DNA of 64,000 nucleotides from Hamadaea sp. (GCF_013362815.1 NZ_JABFVK010000016.1:1-64000); one strand, 5' to 3'. Counted from the stretch's first letter, positions 25,502 to 33,720 are shown. Notes: generated by a model not told the origin, from the sequence alone. Numbers and translations are program-made.

Positions 25502-26395
25502 ATGGACACACTGGCAGACGCGGAGGGACGGATCGCCGTCGCCTGCGGTGTGAGCCCCGTCGCGTACGCCGTCGAGATTCCCGATGTGAGTCTGCGGGCT
25601 CGGGTGCTGGAGTGCGGTTCCGGGCCTGCCATCGTCTTGCTGCCTGACCTGGGAATGGCGGCCTCGACGTGGCTGCCGCTCATGGCCGAGCTCGACGGTC
25701 ACCGGGTGATCGCTGTCGATCTGCCCGGCTTCGGGCAGGCCGGGCCCATGGACTATCGCACCGTATCCGACCTGCGCGAATTCGCCGTCGCTTACGTCCA
25801 CGGCCTGCTGTCGGTGTTGGGCCTCGACACTGTCACGCTTGCCGGGAACGGGGTCGGCGGGCTGTGGGCCCTGTGGACCGCCGCCGACCGGGCCGAGCGC
25901 GTACGCACCGTCGCACTGCTCGGCGCGCCAGCGTGCACGGCTGGCACTTCGGTCTCGAAACTCCGTCGGGTCGGCTGGCAGGGCCATCTTTGGCCCCGGC
26001 TCGGCCACCCGACCGTGCCCGGCGGCTGGGCTGAACTCGCCCACGCCGTGCAGGCTCAGCCCGGGTATACGACTGCGTTCCGGACCCTGGCGCGGGCGGT
26101 CGCAGCCAGTGGCGGCTTCGGCGCGACCGACCTCGGCCGGTTGGCGCAACCGGTCTGCCTGCTTCTGGGCGAACGCGATCCGCTGGCTCGGCTCGACACA
26201 CTCGGCACCATCGCCGACGTCATCGGCGGGCCCGCGATCTTCGCCGGCTCCACCGGGCATCTTCCCTGGCTGGACAACGCTTCCGCTACTGCTGAGGTGC
26301 TTCGCGCGTACGCCGTTACCTCCCCGCCTATTCCGGCGCCTCGGTCCGGTGCGCGCTCCGCTGACTCTGCGGGGACGCCTCGGCCTCCCGGGTGA
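25502..26395 (+). CDS. Alpha/beta-hydrolase fold protein lacking the nucleophile
   Basis: A 297-residue alpha/beta-hydrolase fold protein. It has VIAVDLPGFGQAG, the acid position GERDPLARLD and the terminal GSTGHLPWLDN with the His. The nucleophile elbow reads AGN-G117-VGG where the family has G-x-S-x-G, so the Ser/Cys/Asp nucleophile is replaced by Gly. It is probably a pseudo-enzyme or uses a different chemistry. The Pro/Arg-rich tail after residue 275 looks unstructured. The ATG at 25502 was preferred over one at 25478. It is divergent from the TetR/plsC operon. Confidence 0.78.
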   Translation: MDTLADAEGRIAVACGVSPVAYAVEIPDVSLRARVLECGSGPAIVLLPDLGMAASTWLPLMAELDGHRVIAVDLPGFGQAGPMDYRTVSDLREFAVAYVHGLLSVLGLDTVTLAGNGVGGLWALWTAADRAERVRTVALLGAPACTAGTSVSKLRRVGWQGHLWPRLGHPTVPGGWAELAHAVQAQPGYTTAFRTLARAVAASGGFGATDLGRLAQPVCLLLGERDPLARLDTLGTIADVIGGPAIFAGSTGHLPWLDNASATAEVLRAYAVTSPPIPAPRSGARSADSAGTPRPPG

Positions 26396-26407
26396 CGGCT
26401 CGGGAGT

Positions 26408-26495
26408 TTCGCGTTTGGTTGGCGCTTGGGGGGTGGGCGGGCGTTCGGCGCTTCGCGTTCGCTTGGCGCTTGGGGGGCGGGTGGGCGTTCGGCGC
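26408..26495. repeat. 44-bp tandem repeat, two copies
   Basis: Units 26408-26451 and 26452-26495 both start TTCGCGTT and end GGGCGTTCGGCGC, with a few differences; eight bases of a third unit follow. They contain runs of six G and several GGG blocks, so a G-quadruplex is possible on the plus strand. They lie just after the alpha/beta-hydrolase stop codon. Confidence 0.7.
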
Positions 26496-26498
26496 TTC

Positions 26499-26708
26499 GC
26501 GTTATCCCGGGATATCGCGGCTATTTCTGCGCGGAAGGCCGCGTTATGCCGGATAACGCGATGGGCCCGCGGGCGGCCGCGGATGCAGATAGGGGCGGCG
26601 GGCAGCACGGGGTGGTGCAGTTGCCACGTGGTCGTCGTGGGGCGGTGCGTTATCCCGGGACATCGCGGCTATTCGCGCGAGATAAGCAGCGTTATGCCGG
26701 ATAACGCG
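26499..26708. repeat. Two 62-bp direct copies of a palindromic element
   Basis: Copy A (26499-26560) and copy B (26647-26708) are both exactly 62 bases. Each begins GCGTTATCCCGGGA and ends GCGTTATGCCGGATAACGCG. They differ mainly in the central 17 bases. Within each copy, GCGTTATCC at the start is complementary to GGATAACGC at the end, and the last 20 bases are themselves palindromic. The 86 bases between the copies contain no gene. The pair precedes the SDR gene at 26777. They could be operators or the ends of a small non-autonomous element. Confidence 0.75.
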
Positions 26709-26776
26709 CGCACCGGGCCCGTATCGGGGCGCGCGTACGGTCCGCATCCGGTAGAACCGAGGGCGGAGGTGGTGAC

Positions 26777-27538
26777 ATGTATGAGGACCTTCGCGGCCGC
26801 GTCGTCCTGATCACGGGCAGCTCCCGGGGCATCGGGGCGGCCATGGCGGTCGCGTTCGCCGGGGTGGGCGCGCGAGTCGTGGTGCATGGGCGCGACCAGG
26901 CCGCGCTGGAGAGTTCGCGAAAGCGCGTCGAGCAGGCGGGAGCCGAGGTGCTGGCGGTGACCGGTGACGTCACTCGGTCGGCCGACTTGGCTGCGATGCG
27001 CGAACGGATCAACGCCGAGTTCGGCCCGGTCGACGTGCTCGTGACGAGCGCGGGGAGCAGCAAGAGCCGGCCGATGCCGATCGAAGAGATCGACGAGGAA
27101 GACTGGCGAGCCGACGTCGAACGCAACTTGACCTCTACATTCCTGACCGTCAAATGCTTCCTCCCCGACATGAAGAGCCGAGGATCGGGCGTCGTCCTCA
27201 CGCTCTCGTCCGCCGCCGGACGCCGGGCGAGCGCGCGCACGCTGGTGGCGTACGGGGCGGCGAAGGCGGGCGTGCAGATCTTCACGCAGGATCTGGCCGC
27301 CCAGGTCGGACCGGCCGGCGTACGGGCGAACTGCATCGCGCCGGAGACGATTCTCACCGAGACCAACGAGAAGTGGATTCAGGGCGAGCAGCGGCAGATG
27401 CTGATCGACATGCACCCGATCCGCCGTCTCGGCACGGTCGATGACGTCGCGCGGGCTGCATTGTTCCTCTCCTCCGAGGAGTCCGGCTGGATCAGCGGGG
27501 TGGTGCTCGACATCGCGGGCGGAGCGACCCTCGTCTGA
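26777..27538 (+). CDS. Classical SDR oxidoreductase (FabG-like)
   Basis: A 253-residue classical short-chain dehydrogenase. It has TGSSRGIGAAMA at residues 14-25, the cofactor-selecting VVVHGRDQAALE (Arg suggests NADP), VLVTSAGSS, the catalytic Ser region VVLTLSSAAG, and Y159-G-A-A-K163. All catalytic residues are present. The C-terminal GWISGVVLDIAGGATL is typical of 3-oxoacyl-ACP reductase-like SDRs. The substrate is unknown. The gene lies 68 bases after the second palindromic repeat and has no obvious operon partner. Confidence 0.9.
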   Translation: MYEDLRGRVVLITGSSRGIGAAMAVAFAGVGARVVVHGRDQAALESSRKRVEQAGAEVLAVTGDVTRSADLAAMRERINAEFGPVDVLVTSAGSSKSRPMPIEEIDEEDWRADVERNLTSTFLTVKCFLPDMKSRGSGVVLTLSSAAGRRASARTLVAYGAAKAGVQIFTQDLAAQVGPAGVRANCIAPETILTETNEKWIQGEQRQMLIDMHPIRRLGTVDDVARAALFLSSEESGWISGVVLDIAGGATLV

Positions 27539-27577
27539 CGCGTTCCGGCGGTCAGGGTCCAGACGGTGAAAGGGACG

Positions 27578-27686
27578 TCAAGATCCAGTGCCCCTGGTAT
27601 GCCGATCCGCGGCCGGGTTCTTGGTCAAGTTCCCGTCGTATGCGCTGATCGGCCGCTGAGCGCATACCACTGGAACTCGATCTTGA
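27578..27686. repeat. Imperfect inverted repeat between co-directional genes
   Basis: The arms 27578-27602 and 27662-27686 (25 bases each) pair at 21 positions; they begin TCAAGATC and end GATCTTGA. The 59-base centre contains GCGGCCG and CGGCCGC blocks that can extend the structure. It occupies most of the 204-base gap between the SDR gene and the next hydrolase and may be a terminator, a folded leader or a small mobile remnant. Confidence 0.6.
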
Positions 27687-27742
27687 AATCAGGCGTCCGG
27701 GCGCAGACCCAGGGAACGTGATCATGACGAGGGGAGATCGCA

Positions 27743-28630
27743 ATGGCGGAGACGATGGTGGCGGTCGGGGACGTGCAGTTGTGCGCCGAGGAGTTCGGCG
27801 ACTCGGCGTACCCGTCGATCCTGCTGATCGGCGGCGCGTCGGGGTCGATGGATTGGTGGGACGCGGAGTTCTGCCGCCGTCTCGCGGAAACGCCCGACGG
27901 CCTGGGCGGACGGCACGTCATCCGCTACGACCACCGGGACACCGGCCGGTCGGCGGCTTGTCCGCCCGGCAAGCCGGACTACTCCTCGCGAGATCTGCTG
28001 GAAGACGCGACCGCGTTGATCGATCGCCTGGCGGCGGGTCGGGCGCACGTGGTCGGTGTGTCGATGGGTGCCGGGCTCGCCCAGGATCTGGTGCTGCGTC
28101 ATCCCGAGCGGGTCGCCTCGCTGACGCTGATCTCCACCAGCCCGATCGCCCGGCGTGATCCGAGCGCCCCGTTGCCGCCCATGGCCGAGCGGCTCAGCCG
28201 GTTCGAGGTCGCCGATCCGGAATGGTCCGACCGCGAATCCGTGGTGCGGTACTTCCTCGCGCTGGAAGAGGCGTACGCCGGACCGGAGTCGTTCGACGCC
28301 GAGTTCACCCGCCGGGTCGCCGAACGGGCGTTCGACCGGTCCATCGACGTCGAGTCCAGCGTGAAGAACCACTGGATCGTGATCGCTGCGGACGACGAGG
28401 ACGTGCCGGGTGACCTCGGGACGGTGACCGTGCCGACAATGGTCGTCCACGGCAGCGCCGATCCGATGTTTCCTCTCGCCCACGGCGAGGCGCTGGCCGC
28501 CGAGATTCCCGGTGCGCGGCTGCTTGTCCTCGCCGGTGGTGGGCATCAGTATCCGCCGCCGGCCACTTGGGACATCGTCGTGCCGGCAATTCGCAGGCAC
28601 ACCGGCACACCCGGAGCACCTACCGCCTGA
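27743..28630 (+). CDS. Alpha/beta hydrolase
   Basis: A 295-residue hydrolase with an intact triad: nucleophile in VVGVS107MGAG, acid in VVHGSADPMFP, and His in LAGGGHQYPPP. The oxyanion region is LLIGGASGSMDWW and the beta-4 loop is IRYDHRDTGRSA, the pattern of the RdmC/aclacinomycin methylesterase-like group. The start follows a GAGGGGAG ribosome-binding site. It is monocistronic between two palindrome-containing gaps. A methylester or lactone is a likely substrate class, but this is inference. Confidence 0.85.
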   Translation: MAETMVAVGDVQLCAEEFGDSAYPSILLIGGASGSMDWWDAEFCRRLAETPDGLGGRHVIRYDHRDTGRSAACPPGKPDYSSRDLLEDATALIDRLAAGRAHVVGVSMGAGLAQDLVLRHPERVASLTLISTSPIARRDPSAPLPPMAERLSRFEVADPEWSDRESVVRYFLALEEAYAGPESFDAEFTRRVAERAFDRSIDVESSVKNHWIVIAADDEDVPGDLGTVTVPTMVVHGSADPMFPLAHGEALAAEIPGARLLVLAGGGHQYPPPATWDIVVPAIRRHTGTPGAPTA

Positions 28631-28743
28631 CGGTGGCCACCGGACCGGTTGGACTGCGGATTTCCCGGCTTCCTAGGGACACAGTCCCGTGCGTTCGGGA
28701 TACCGCCGGGATGACCATGGGAGTGGGTACCACGCCGACTGAA

Positions 28744-28787
28744 AGTCGACAGCTGTCGACTCTCGGATGTTGTCGGGTATCTATATT
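28744..28787 (+). promoter_or_regulatory. 18-bp perfect palindrome and -10 region before the two-gene proline-rich locus
   Basis: AGTCGACAGCTGTCGACT at 28744-28761 is a perfect palindrome. It is followed 20 bases later by an AT-rich block with a -10-like TATATT (28782-28787). The palindrome would overlap or precede the -35 region, as expected for a repressor site. It is the only strong palindrome in the 191-base gap upstream of 28822. Confidence 0.55.
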
Positions 28788-28821
28788 ACCTGGTTGCCTA
28801 GGTTGTCGAGGCGGAATCATC

Positions 28822-29550
28822 ATGGCTCATATGACCGATCCGCAATCCATGGCGGCGCAGCGCGCCAAGTGGCGGAAGTACTTCGAGCAGATCATCACCG
28901 GTCCGGACGGCGAGGTCGAGGCGGCTGCAGACGGAGCCATGGAGGCCATCGCCCGGCGAGCCGATCAAGCCGGAGTGATCGCCGCCGGCCGGGCTGCGGC
29001 TGCCGAGTACCGGGCCAACGGCGGGCGGCGCAAGCCGTCGATGCCGCCGCCTGCGGCGCAGCCCCGGCCGGCCGCTGCCGCACCGCCATCCCGACCGCAG
29101 GCGGGCCCGGCTTACGCGTACGCCCAGCCCGCGGCGGCACCCACGGCCCGACCGGCCGCCGCGCCGAACGCCCGCTCGGTGGGCAACGGGCGCAGCGGGG
29201 TCGTGACCGGGCTCCAGCAGCGCCAGGAGATGGCCGGTCGGACGTACTTCCAGGTCTGGAACTTCCGCCTGGAGCGCCGGGACGCCCAGGGCGGTCCGCT
29301 GCCTCCGGTGCCGGTCGAGATGCGAGCCCGGTCGTTCCGGGGTCAGATCGCCAACGGCGACGTGGTCGAGATCCCCTCGTCGAGCCGCCCGATGCGGCTG
29401 AAGAATCTGACGACGGGTGCGACGGTGAAGGCGCGTGGACGCCCGCACCCGTTCCTGCGTGGTGTCGGCCTGACGTTGTTCCTGATCCTCTTCGTGTGCG
29501 TCGCGATCTTCATCGTCGCGAACATCATCGAGATCCAGGGCTCGCGATGA
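28822..29550 (+). CDS. C-terminally membrane-anchored protein with a recurrent beta domain
   Basis: A 242-residue protein. It has an N-terminal helical, charged region (about 1-70, MAHMTDPQSMAAQRAKWRKY), a Pro/Ala-rich linker (72-128), then a compact beta domain (about 130-205) with TYFQVWNFRLERRD, PVPVEMRARSFRGQIANGD and NLTTGATV. One membrane helix LFLILFVCVAIFIVANII lies close to the C-terminus. The topology suggests a tail-anchored protein with its bulk in the cytosol. I recognise the beta domain as recurrent in actinomycete proteins but cannot name it. Its stop overlaps the next start (ATGA), so it is made together with the large proline-rich protein. Confidence 0.68.
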   Translation: MAHMTDPQSMAAQRAKWRKYFEQIITGPDGEVEAAADGAMEAIARRADQAGVIAAGRAAAAEYRANGGRRKPSMPPPAAQPRPAAAAPPSRPQAGPAYAYAQPAAAPTARPAAAPNARSVGNGRSGVVTGLQQRQEMAGRTYFQVWNFRLERRDAQGGPLPPVPVEMRARSFRGQIANGDVVEIPSSSRPMRLKNLTTGATVKARGRPHPFLRGVGLTLFLILFVCVAIFIVANIIEIQGSR

Positions 29551-32063
29551 CCGACCCGTTCGGCGGGATGCCGCCACCCATGCCACCGCCGGAGCCGCAT
29601 CATCCGGATCCGCCGCCCCCGCCGTCACCGGATCCGGGCATGGTGCCGCCGCCGATGCCGCCCGACCCGGGCCATCACGATCCCGGTTTCTTCGACCCGG
29701 GGTTCCACGATCCCGGCTACAACCCGGCGTTCGATCCGAACACGATGACGCCGCAATACATGCCTGATCCCAACATCGGCTACGCGCCGCTCGACCCACC
29801 CGCATACTTCCCCGATCCGCCTGCGTACGCGCCTGATCCGCCCGGTTACTTCCCGGATCCGCCTGCGTACGCGCCCGATCCGCCGGCGTACTTCCCGGAC
29901 CCGCCACCGGTCGACAATGGGCTGGCCGGACTCGGCGACCCGTACGCACCACCGGAGCCGCCGGGCTTCGAGCCGTATATCCCGCCCGAGCCGCCGGGGT
30001 TCGCGGACTACGTCCCGCCCGAGCCGCCAGGGTTCGCGGAGTACATCCCGCCCGAACCGCCGGGGTTCGCGGACTACATCCCGCCCGAACCGCCGGGCTT
30101 CGAGCCTTACACACCTCCCGAGCCACCCGGGTTCGCGGACTACGCTCCGCCGGAGCCACCCGGGTTAGACATCGAGTCAGGGGACGCTCGGGACGCGTTC
30201 GCGCCGACGGCTGCGGCCGGTGGTGGGCAGGCTTCGCCGATCCTGAACTTCGGCATTCCGGAACATCACGCCGAGGAGACGATCACGTCCGTGAGCTATC
30301 AAGCTTCGGACTTCCAGCCGCAGCGCGACGGCTCCCCGACGACCAGGATCGTCGAGATCAACGACGGCCCGAACCACTACACGGCGTACATCACGTCGTC
30401 GCTGGACCCGACGGGACAGGTCATGACGATCTCGATCACCATGGGTGGCGAGGCCGCCACGGTCGTGATCCCGGCGGCAGCCGCTCACGACGTCACCATC
30501 ACCGTCGAGCATTCCCACGATCAGGGGAAGGCGGCCGACGTCATGGTGTCGGCTCCGTTCCCGGTGGCGATGGACGTCCACAGCAGCAAGGATGTGACGG
30601 TCATCCCGAACATGCCGTCGGGTCCACCCGCGCCACCAGATCATCAGCCGGCCGGGCCACCGGCCGATCATCACGACAGTCACCACGGTGGTCAACACCA
30701 CGGAGCCGCCGAGCCGAAGCCGGACGACCATCAGCCCGAGAAACCGGCTGAACCCAAACTGACGCCGCAGCCCGAGCAGCCGCCGGCCCAGCCGAATCAG
30801 CCGCCGCAGCCAGAGCAGCCGCCGCATCCGGCGAACCCGCCGCAGCCAGAGCAGCCGCCGCAGCCGGCGAACCCGCCGCAGCCCGAGCAGCCGCCGCAGC
30901 CCGGGAGTCCGACACAACCGACGCAGCCCGCGCCGGACCAGCCCGGGATCGACCCGAGCCTGCTGCCGCCGATGCCGCACCCGGCCGACCCGAACATGCC
31001 GAGCCTGTCGGACCTGTTGCGGCCCGACCCGCCCAAGACCGGTTTCGAGGGTCAGCTGGCTCAGGGCCACCCGTTCGAGGTGCCGGTCCGCGTACACTCC
31101 GATGTGGACGTAAGTCGGATCACCTGGCTCAATCACGCGCCTGCGGACCTGCACCGTACGCGGTTCGAAGTGGTCGGAGATCCATCGGCGCACGTCACCG
31201 CGGACGAGCCGACCTATCGGCTGACGGTAGATCCCGCCGCGATCATGCCGGTACGCGATCCGCAGACCAAGGAGCTGTTGGGCTATCGGATGCGACGCGG
31301 CGACACGATGTTCTCGTTCGATCGCAACGGCCGGCTGACCAACGCCGGGAACCGTGAGTCGCCGCTCATGGCGCCCAAGGCGGACCCGATCGACGTCATG
31401 ATGATCGCCGTCGACCTCGGCCCGATCGCTGCGAAGGGGTTGGCCGCGAGTGCCGAGGCCATCGCCGCCACGTTCGCCAAGCAGGCTCCGAAGGTCGCCG
31501 GTGAGTTCGTGCGAGGCCCGACGATCGCCCGCTTCGGCGCGGATGAGGTCGAACTGCTCAGCGAGTACTGGGAGGGCCGGCTGGCCAAGGAGACCGATGC
31601 CGACCTGCGCCATCAAGCGGAGCAGGCGCTCAAGGCCCTCAACGAACGTGGCCGCGTACGCGACTGGAGTCAGTCGGAGCAGGAGGTCGCGCACATCTAC
31701 CAGCAGATCGGCGGCAAGGGTGAGAGCGCCGAGATGTACCAGGCGGCGGATGGAACCTGGAAGGTCACCAAACCCGACTTCTCCGGGCCCAACGTCCGAG
31801 GGGAGGTCAAGAACTGGGAGACGGTCCACATCAAGTCCGAAGACAGCGCGAACAAGCTGATCGACCGGCTCGCTGCGCAGGTCAAGGCACGCAACAATCT
31901 GCCGGGACCGGCGAACATCCCCGGGCGTACACAGCAGACAGTGGTGCTCGACCTGCGTGGTCAGGCACTGTCCGAGGACAACCTGCAGACGATCGGGCAC
32001 GTGCTGGCCGAGCGTACCGGGCTCCCGGTGGAGAACATCCAGCTCATCGTGTGGGACAAGTAG
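29547..32063 (+). CDS. Large proline-repeat protein with putative C-terminal nuclease-like domain
   Basis: An 838-residue protein without a signal peptide. Residues 1-130 are Pro/Asp/His-rich with DPPAYFPDPPAYAPDPP-type repeats; 135-207 hold six or seven PPEPPGFxxYx repeats of about 11 residues. A beta-rich domain covers about 230-358. A His-rich stretch and PQPEQPPQPANP repeats follow (360-480), then a second beta domain (about 495-605). A helical segment leads to a C-terminal domain (655-838) ending QLIVWDK. That domain has D744-x8-E753-V-K755 and DLRGQ, resembling a PD-(D/E)xK nuclease core, as in polymorphic toxins. No immunity-like gene follows. The function is unproven. Confidence 0.65.
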   Translation: MTDPFGGMPPPMPPPEPHHPDPPPPPSPDPGMVPPPMPPDPGHHDPGFFDPGFHDPGYNPAFDPNTMTPQYMPDPNIGYAPLDPPAYFPDPPAYAPDPPGYFPDPPAYAPDPPAYFPDPPPVDNGLAGLGDPYAPPEPPGFEPYIPPEPPGFADYVPPEPPGFAEYIPPEPPGFADYIPPEPPGFEPYTPPEPPGFADYAPPEPPGLDIESGDARDAFAPTAAAGGGQASPILNFGIPEHHAEETITSVSYQASDFQPQRDGSPTTRIVEINDGPNHYTAYITSSLDPTGQVMTISITMGGEAATVVIPAAAAHDVTITVEHSHDQGKAADVMVSAPFPVAMDVHSSKDVTVIPNMPSGPPAPPDHQPAGPPADHHDSHHGGQHHGAAEPKPDDHQPEKPAEPKLTPQPEQPPAQPNQPPQPEQPPHPANPPQPEQPPQPANPPQPEQPPQPGSPTQPTQPAPDQPGIDPSLLPPMPHPADPNMPSLSDLLRPDPPKTGFEGQLAQGHPFEVPVRVHSDVDVSRITWLNHAPADLHRTRFEVVGDPSAHVTADEPTYRLTVDPAAIMPVRDPQTKELLGYRMRRGDTMFSFDRNGRLTNAGNRESPLMAPKADPIDVMMIAVDLGPIAAKGLAASAEAIAATFAKQAPKVAGEFVRGPTIARFGADEVELLSEYWEGRLAKETDADLRHQAEQALKALNERGRVRDWSQSEQEVAHIYQQIGGKGESAEMYQAADGTWKVTKPDFSGPNVRGEVKNWETVHIKSEDSANKLIDRLAAQVKARNNLPGPANIPGRTQQTVVLDLRGQALSEDNLQTIGHVLAERTGLPVENIQLIVWDK

Positions 32064-32084
32064 CCCGGCCGGCACGCGTGTCCG

Positions 32085-32402
32085 TCATGCGTTCCGGGCG
32101 CGGGCCAAGGCCAGCCCGCCGGTCACCGTCGCGATCAGGCCGATCGCGAGCGCGGCCCAGCCGCCGACCACGCCATATCCCGTGCCGGGCCCGCCCTTGG
32201 CCAGCCCGACCACGAACCCGCCGACGATCAGCCCCAGAATTCCCGTGGCCAGGGCTGTCGTCGCGCGGCGCCGGGCCGGTCGACGCAAGGCGAGAACGCC
32301 CAGCACCGCGCCTGCCAGCGCCAGGAGCGCGGCTGCCGTGCCGAAGAGTCGTCCAGTCGTCAACGTGTACGCCGCGACGGCGGTCGTCATATGTGTGTTC
32401 AT
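32085..32402 (-). CDS. Small DUF6223-like membrane protein
   Basis: A 105-residue protein with three or four hydrophobic segments and short basic loops (LRRPARRRATTALATG). The glycine-rich helices GILGLIVGGFVVGLAKGG and GGWAALAIGLIATVTGG fit the small DUF6223 membrane family. The ATG at 32402 was chosen because it places a short polar N-terminus before the first helix. It ends 21 bases from the convergent stop of the proline-rich gene. Nothing suggests it is an immunity protein for that gene, but its closeness makes this worth testing. Confidence 0.6.
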   Translation of the reverse strand: MNTHMTTAVAAYTLTTGRLFGTAAALLALAGAVLGVLALRRPARRRATTALATGILGLIVGGFVVGLAKGGPGTGYGVVGGWAALAIGLIATVTGGLALARARNA

Positions 32403-32588
32403 GACCTGAGCATCCCGTCGTCGGAGGGTCACGTCGTCCGGCGTACGCAGACTGTTGGCACTGCGGCATCGGCGTCAGCCGACTGCTGCGTACGCGGTAT
32501 GCCGTCGTCGGGCTACTGCGTACGCAGCAGGCCGAAGGTCCGTCCCATGGAGGGTTCCGCAGCCGTGGCTCCCGGCTACAGTTCCGCC
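32403..32588. other. Gene-free gap with GCGTACGC-type repeats
   Basis: This divergent gap lies between the DUF6223 gene and the sensor kinase gene and holds promoters for both. It contains three copies of the 8-mer core within 75 bases (GGCGTACGCAG, TGCGTACGCGG, TGCGTACGCAG) and the related strings GCCGTCGTCGGGC and CCGTCGTCCGG. I see no coding sequence in it. Confidence 0.5.
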
Positions 32589-33710
32589 ATGGGTACCCGA
32601 CGCTCTCGCATTCCAGCCGGTGTCACCGACTGGGCGATCGCGGTCGGAGTCGCGGTGACGTTGCTGATCGCGGCCAGGTCGATTGAGCATCCGGCCGGTG
32701 TACTCGGCAATGTTCTGCTGGCGGTGAGCGGCCTGGCTCTCGCCGTACGCCGTCGTCAGCCGATCGCCGTGCTCGTGGTGACCGGGCTCTGTGCCCTCGG
32801 GTATCAAGCTCTCGGGGTCGACGTCGCGGCGATCGCGTTCCTCTTCGCCGTGTACGCCGCCGTCCGGGCCGGCCACCGGCTCGTCACGATCGTGGCGGCC
32901 GTCCTGATGCTGGTGACCCTGCCGATCGCCGTCCTGCTGACCGCGCCCGATCTGCGCGTGAGCGACGCGTTGGCCCAATCGCGGGGTGCGCTAGAGATCG
33001 CCTGGCTGATCGCGGCCGGAGCCGCCGGGGAGGCGCTGCGTCAGGCGGAGGCCCGCGCGGACGAAGCCGAGCGTACGCGGGAGGAAGCCGCACTGCGCCG
33101 GGCGAACTCCGAACGGCTGCACATAGCGCGTGAACTGCACGATTCGCTCACACATCAGATCTCGGTCGTCACCGTGCAGGCCACCGTCGCAGTCCACCTC
33201 GCTCGGAAGCGGGGCGAGCCGGTGCCCGACGCCCTGGTCGCGATCGAACAGGCCGGCCGGGAGGCGGCCCGGGAACTACGGGCGACACTGGAGGCGTTGC
33301 GAGACGACGGCAAGGTGACGGCCCACGGTCTTGATCAGGTGCCCGAGCTGGTGGAACGCGCTCGGACGACGGGCTTGGCCGCGACGCTGACCGTCGAAGG
33401 ACAGCCCCGGAGCCTGCCCGTCGCGGTGGACCGCACGGCGTACCGGATCGTGCAGGAGTCGCTGACGAACGTCGCCCGGCACGCCGGAGCCGCCACCGCC
33501 TCGGTACGCATCGGCTACCGGCCGGGCGCCCTCGCGATCCAGGTCGACGACGACGGCAAGGCGATGCCGTCCGCGCCGCCGACTCCGGGCGTGGGCCTGC
33601 TCGGGATGCGCGAACGGGTCAGCGCGCTCGGTGGGCGGTTACGAGCGGAACCTCGCGGCGAAGGCGGGTTCACCGTCGAGGCCGAATTGCCCGTCGACCA
33701 TGCCACGTGA
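32589..33710 (+). CDS. NarL-family sensor histidine kinase
   Basis: A 373-residue kinase. Five hydrophobic helices lie in about residues 15-125 (no large extracellular domain), then a coiled linker ALRQAEARADEAERTREEA. The HisKA_3 motif is RELH184DSLTHQISVVTVQ, followed by HATPase_c with VQESLTNVARHAG and a G box in VDDDGKAM and GVGLLGMRERV. It resembles the DesK-like intramembrane-sensing kinases. The ATG at 32589 begins MGTRRSRIPAG. It is followed after 10 bases by its response regulator. Confidence 0.88.
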   Translation: MGTRRSRIPAGVTDWAIAVGVAVTLLIAARSIEHPAGVLGNVLLAVSGLALAVRRRQPIAVLVVTGLCALGYQALGVDVAAIAFLFAVYAAVRAGHRLVTIVAAVLMLVTLPIAVLLTAPDLRVSDALAQSRGALEIAWLIAAGAAGEALRQAEARADEAERTREEAALRRANSERLHIARELHDSLTHQISVVTVQATVAVHLARKRGEPVPDALVAIEQAGREAARELRATLEALRDDGKVTAHGLDQVPELVERARTTGLAATLTVEGQPRSLPVAVDRTAYRIVQESLTNVARHAGAATASVRIGYRPGALAIQVDDDGKAMPSAPPTPGVGLLGMRERVSALGGRLRAEPRGEGGFTVEAELPVDHAT

Positions 33711-33720
33711 GGGAGCCGGC

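Noticed and set aside
29941-30170. DNA-level tandem repeat or phase-variation tract
   Set aside because: The units are 33-base codon-exact repeats (PPEPPGFxxY) with synonymous differences, so they are maintained as protein repeats.
30177-32075. A 632-codon open frame on the minus strand opposite the proline-rich gene
   Set aside because: It is the antisense reading of GC-rich repeats; the product is Arg/Leu/Gly-rich without domains, while the plus frame has consistent repeats, codon bias and an ATGA-coupled start.
32064-32402. Immunity gene for the putative nuclease-like domain
   Set aside because: The only gene here is on the opposite strand, encodes a small DUF6223-like membrane protein, and is not coupled to the 29547-32063 gene.
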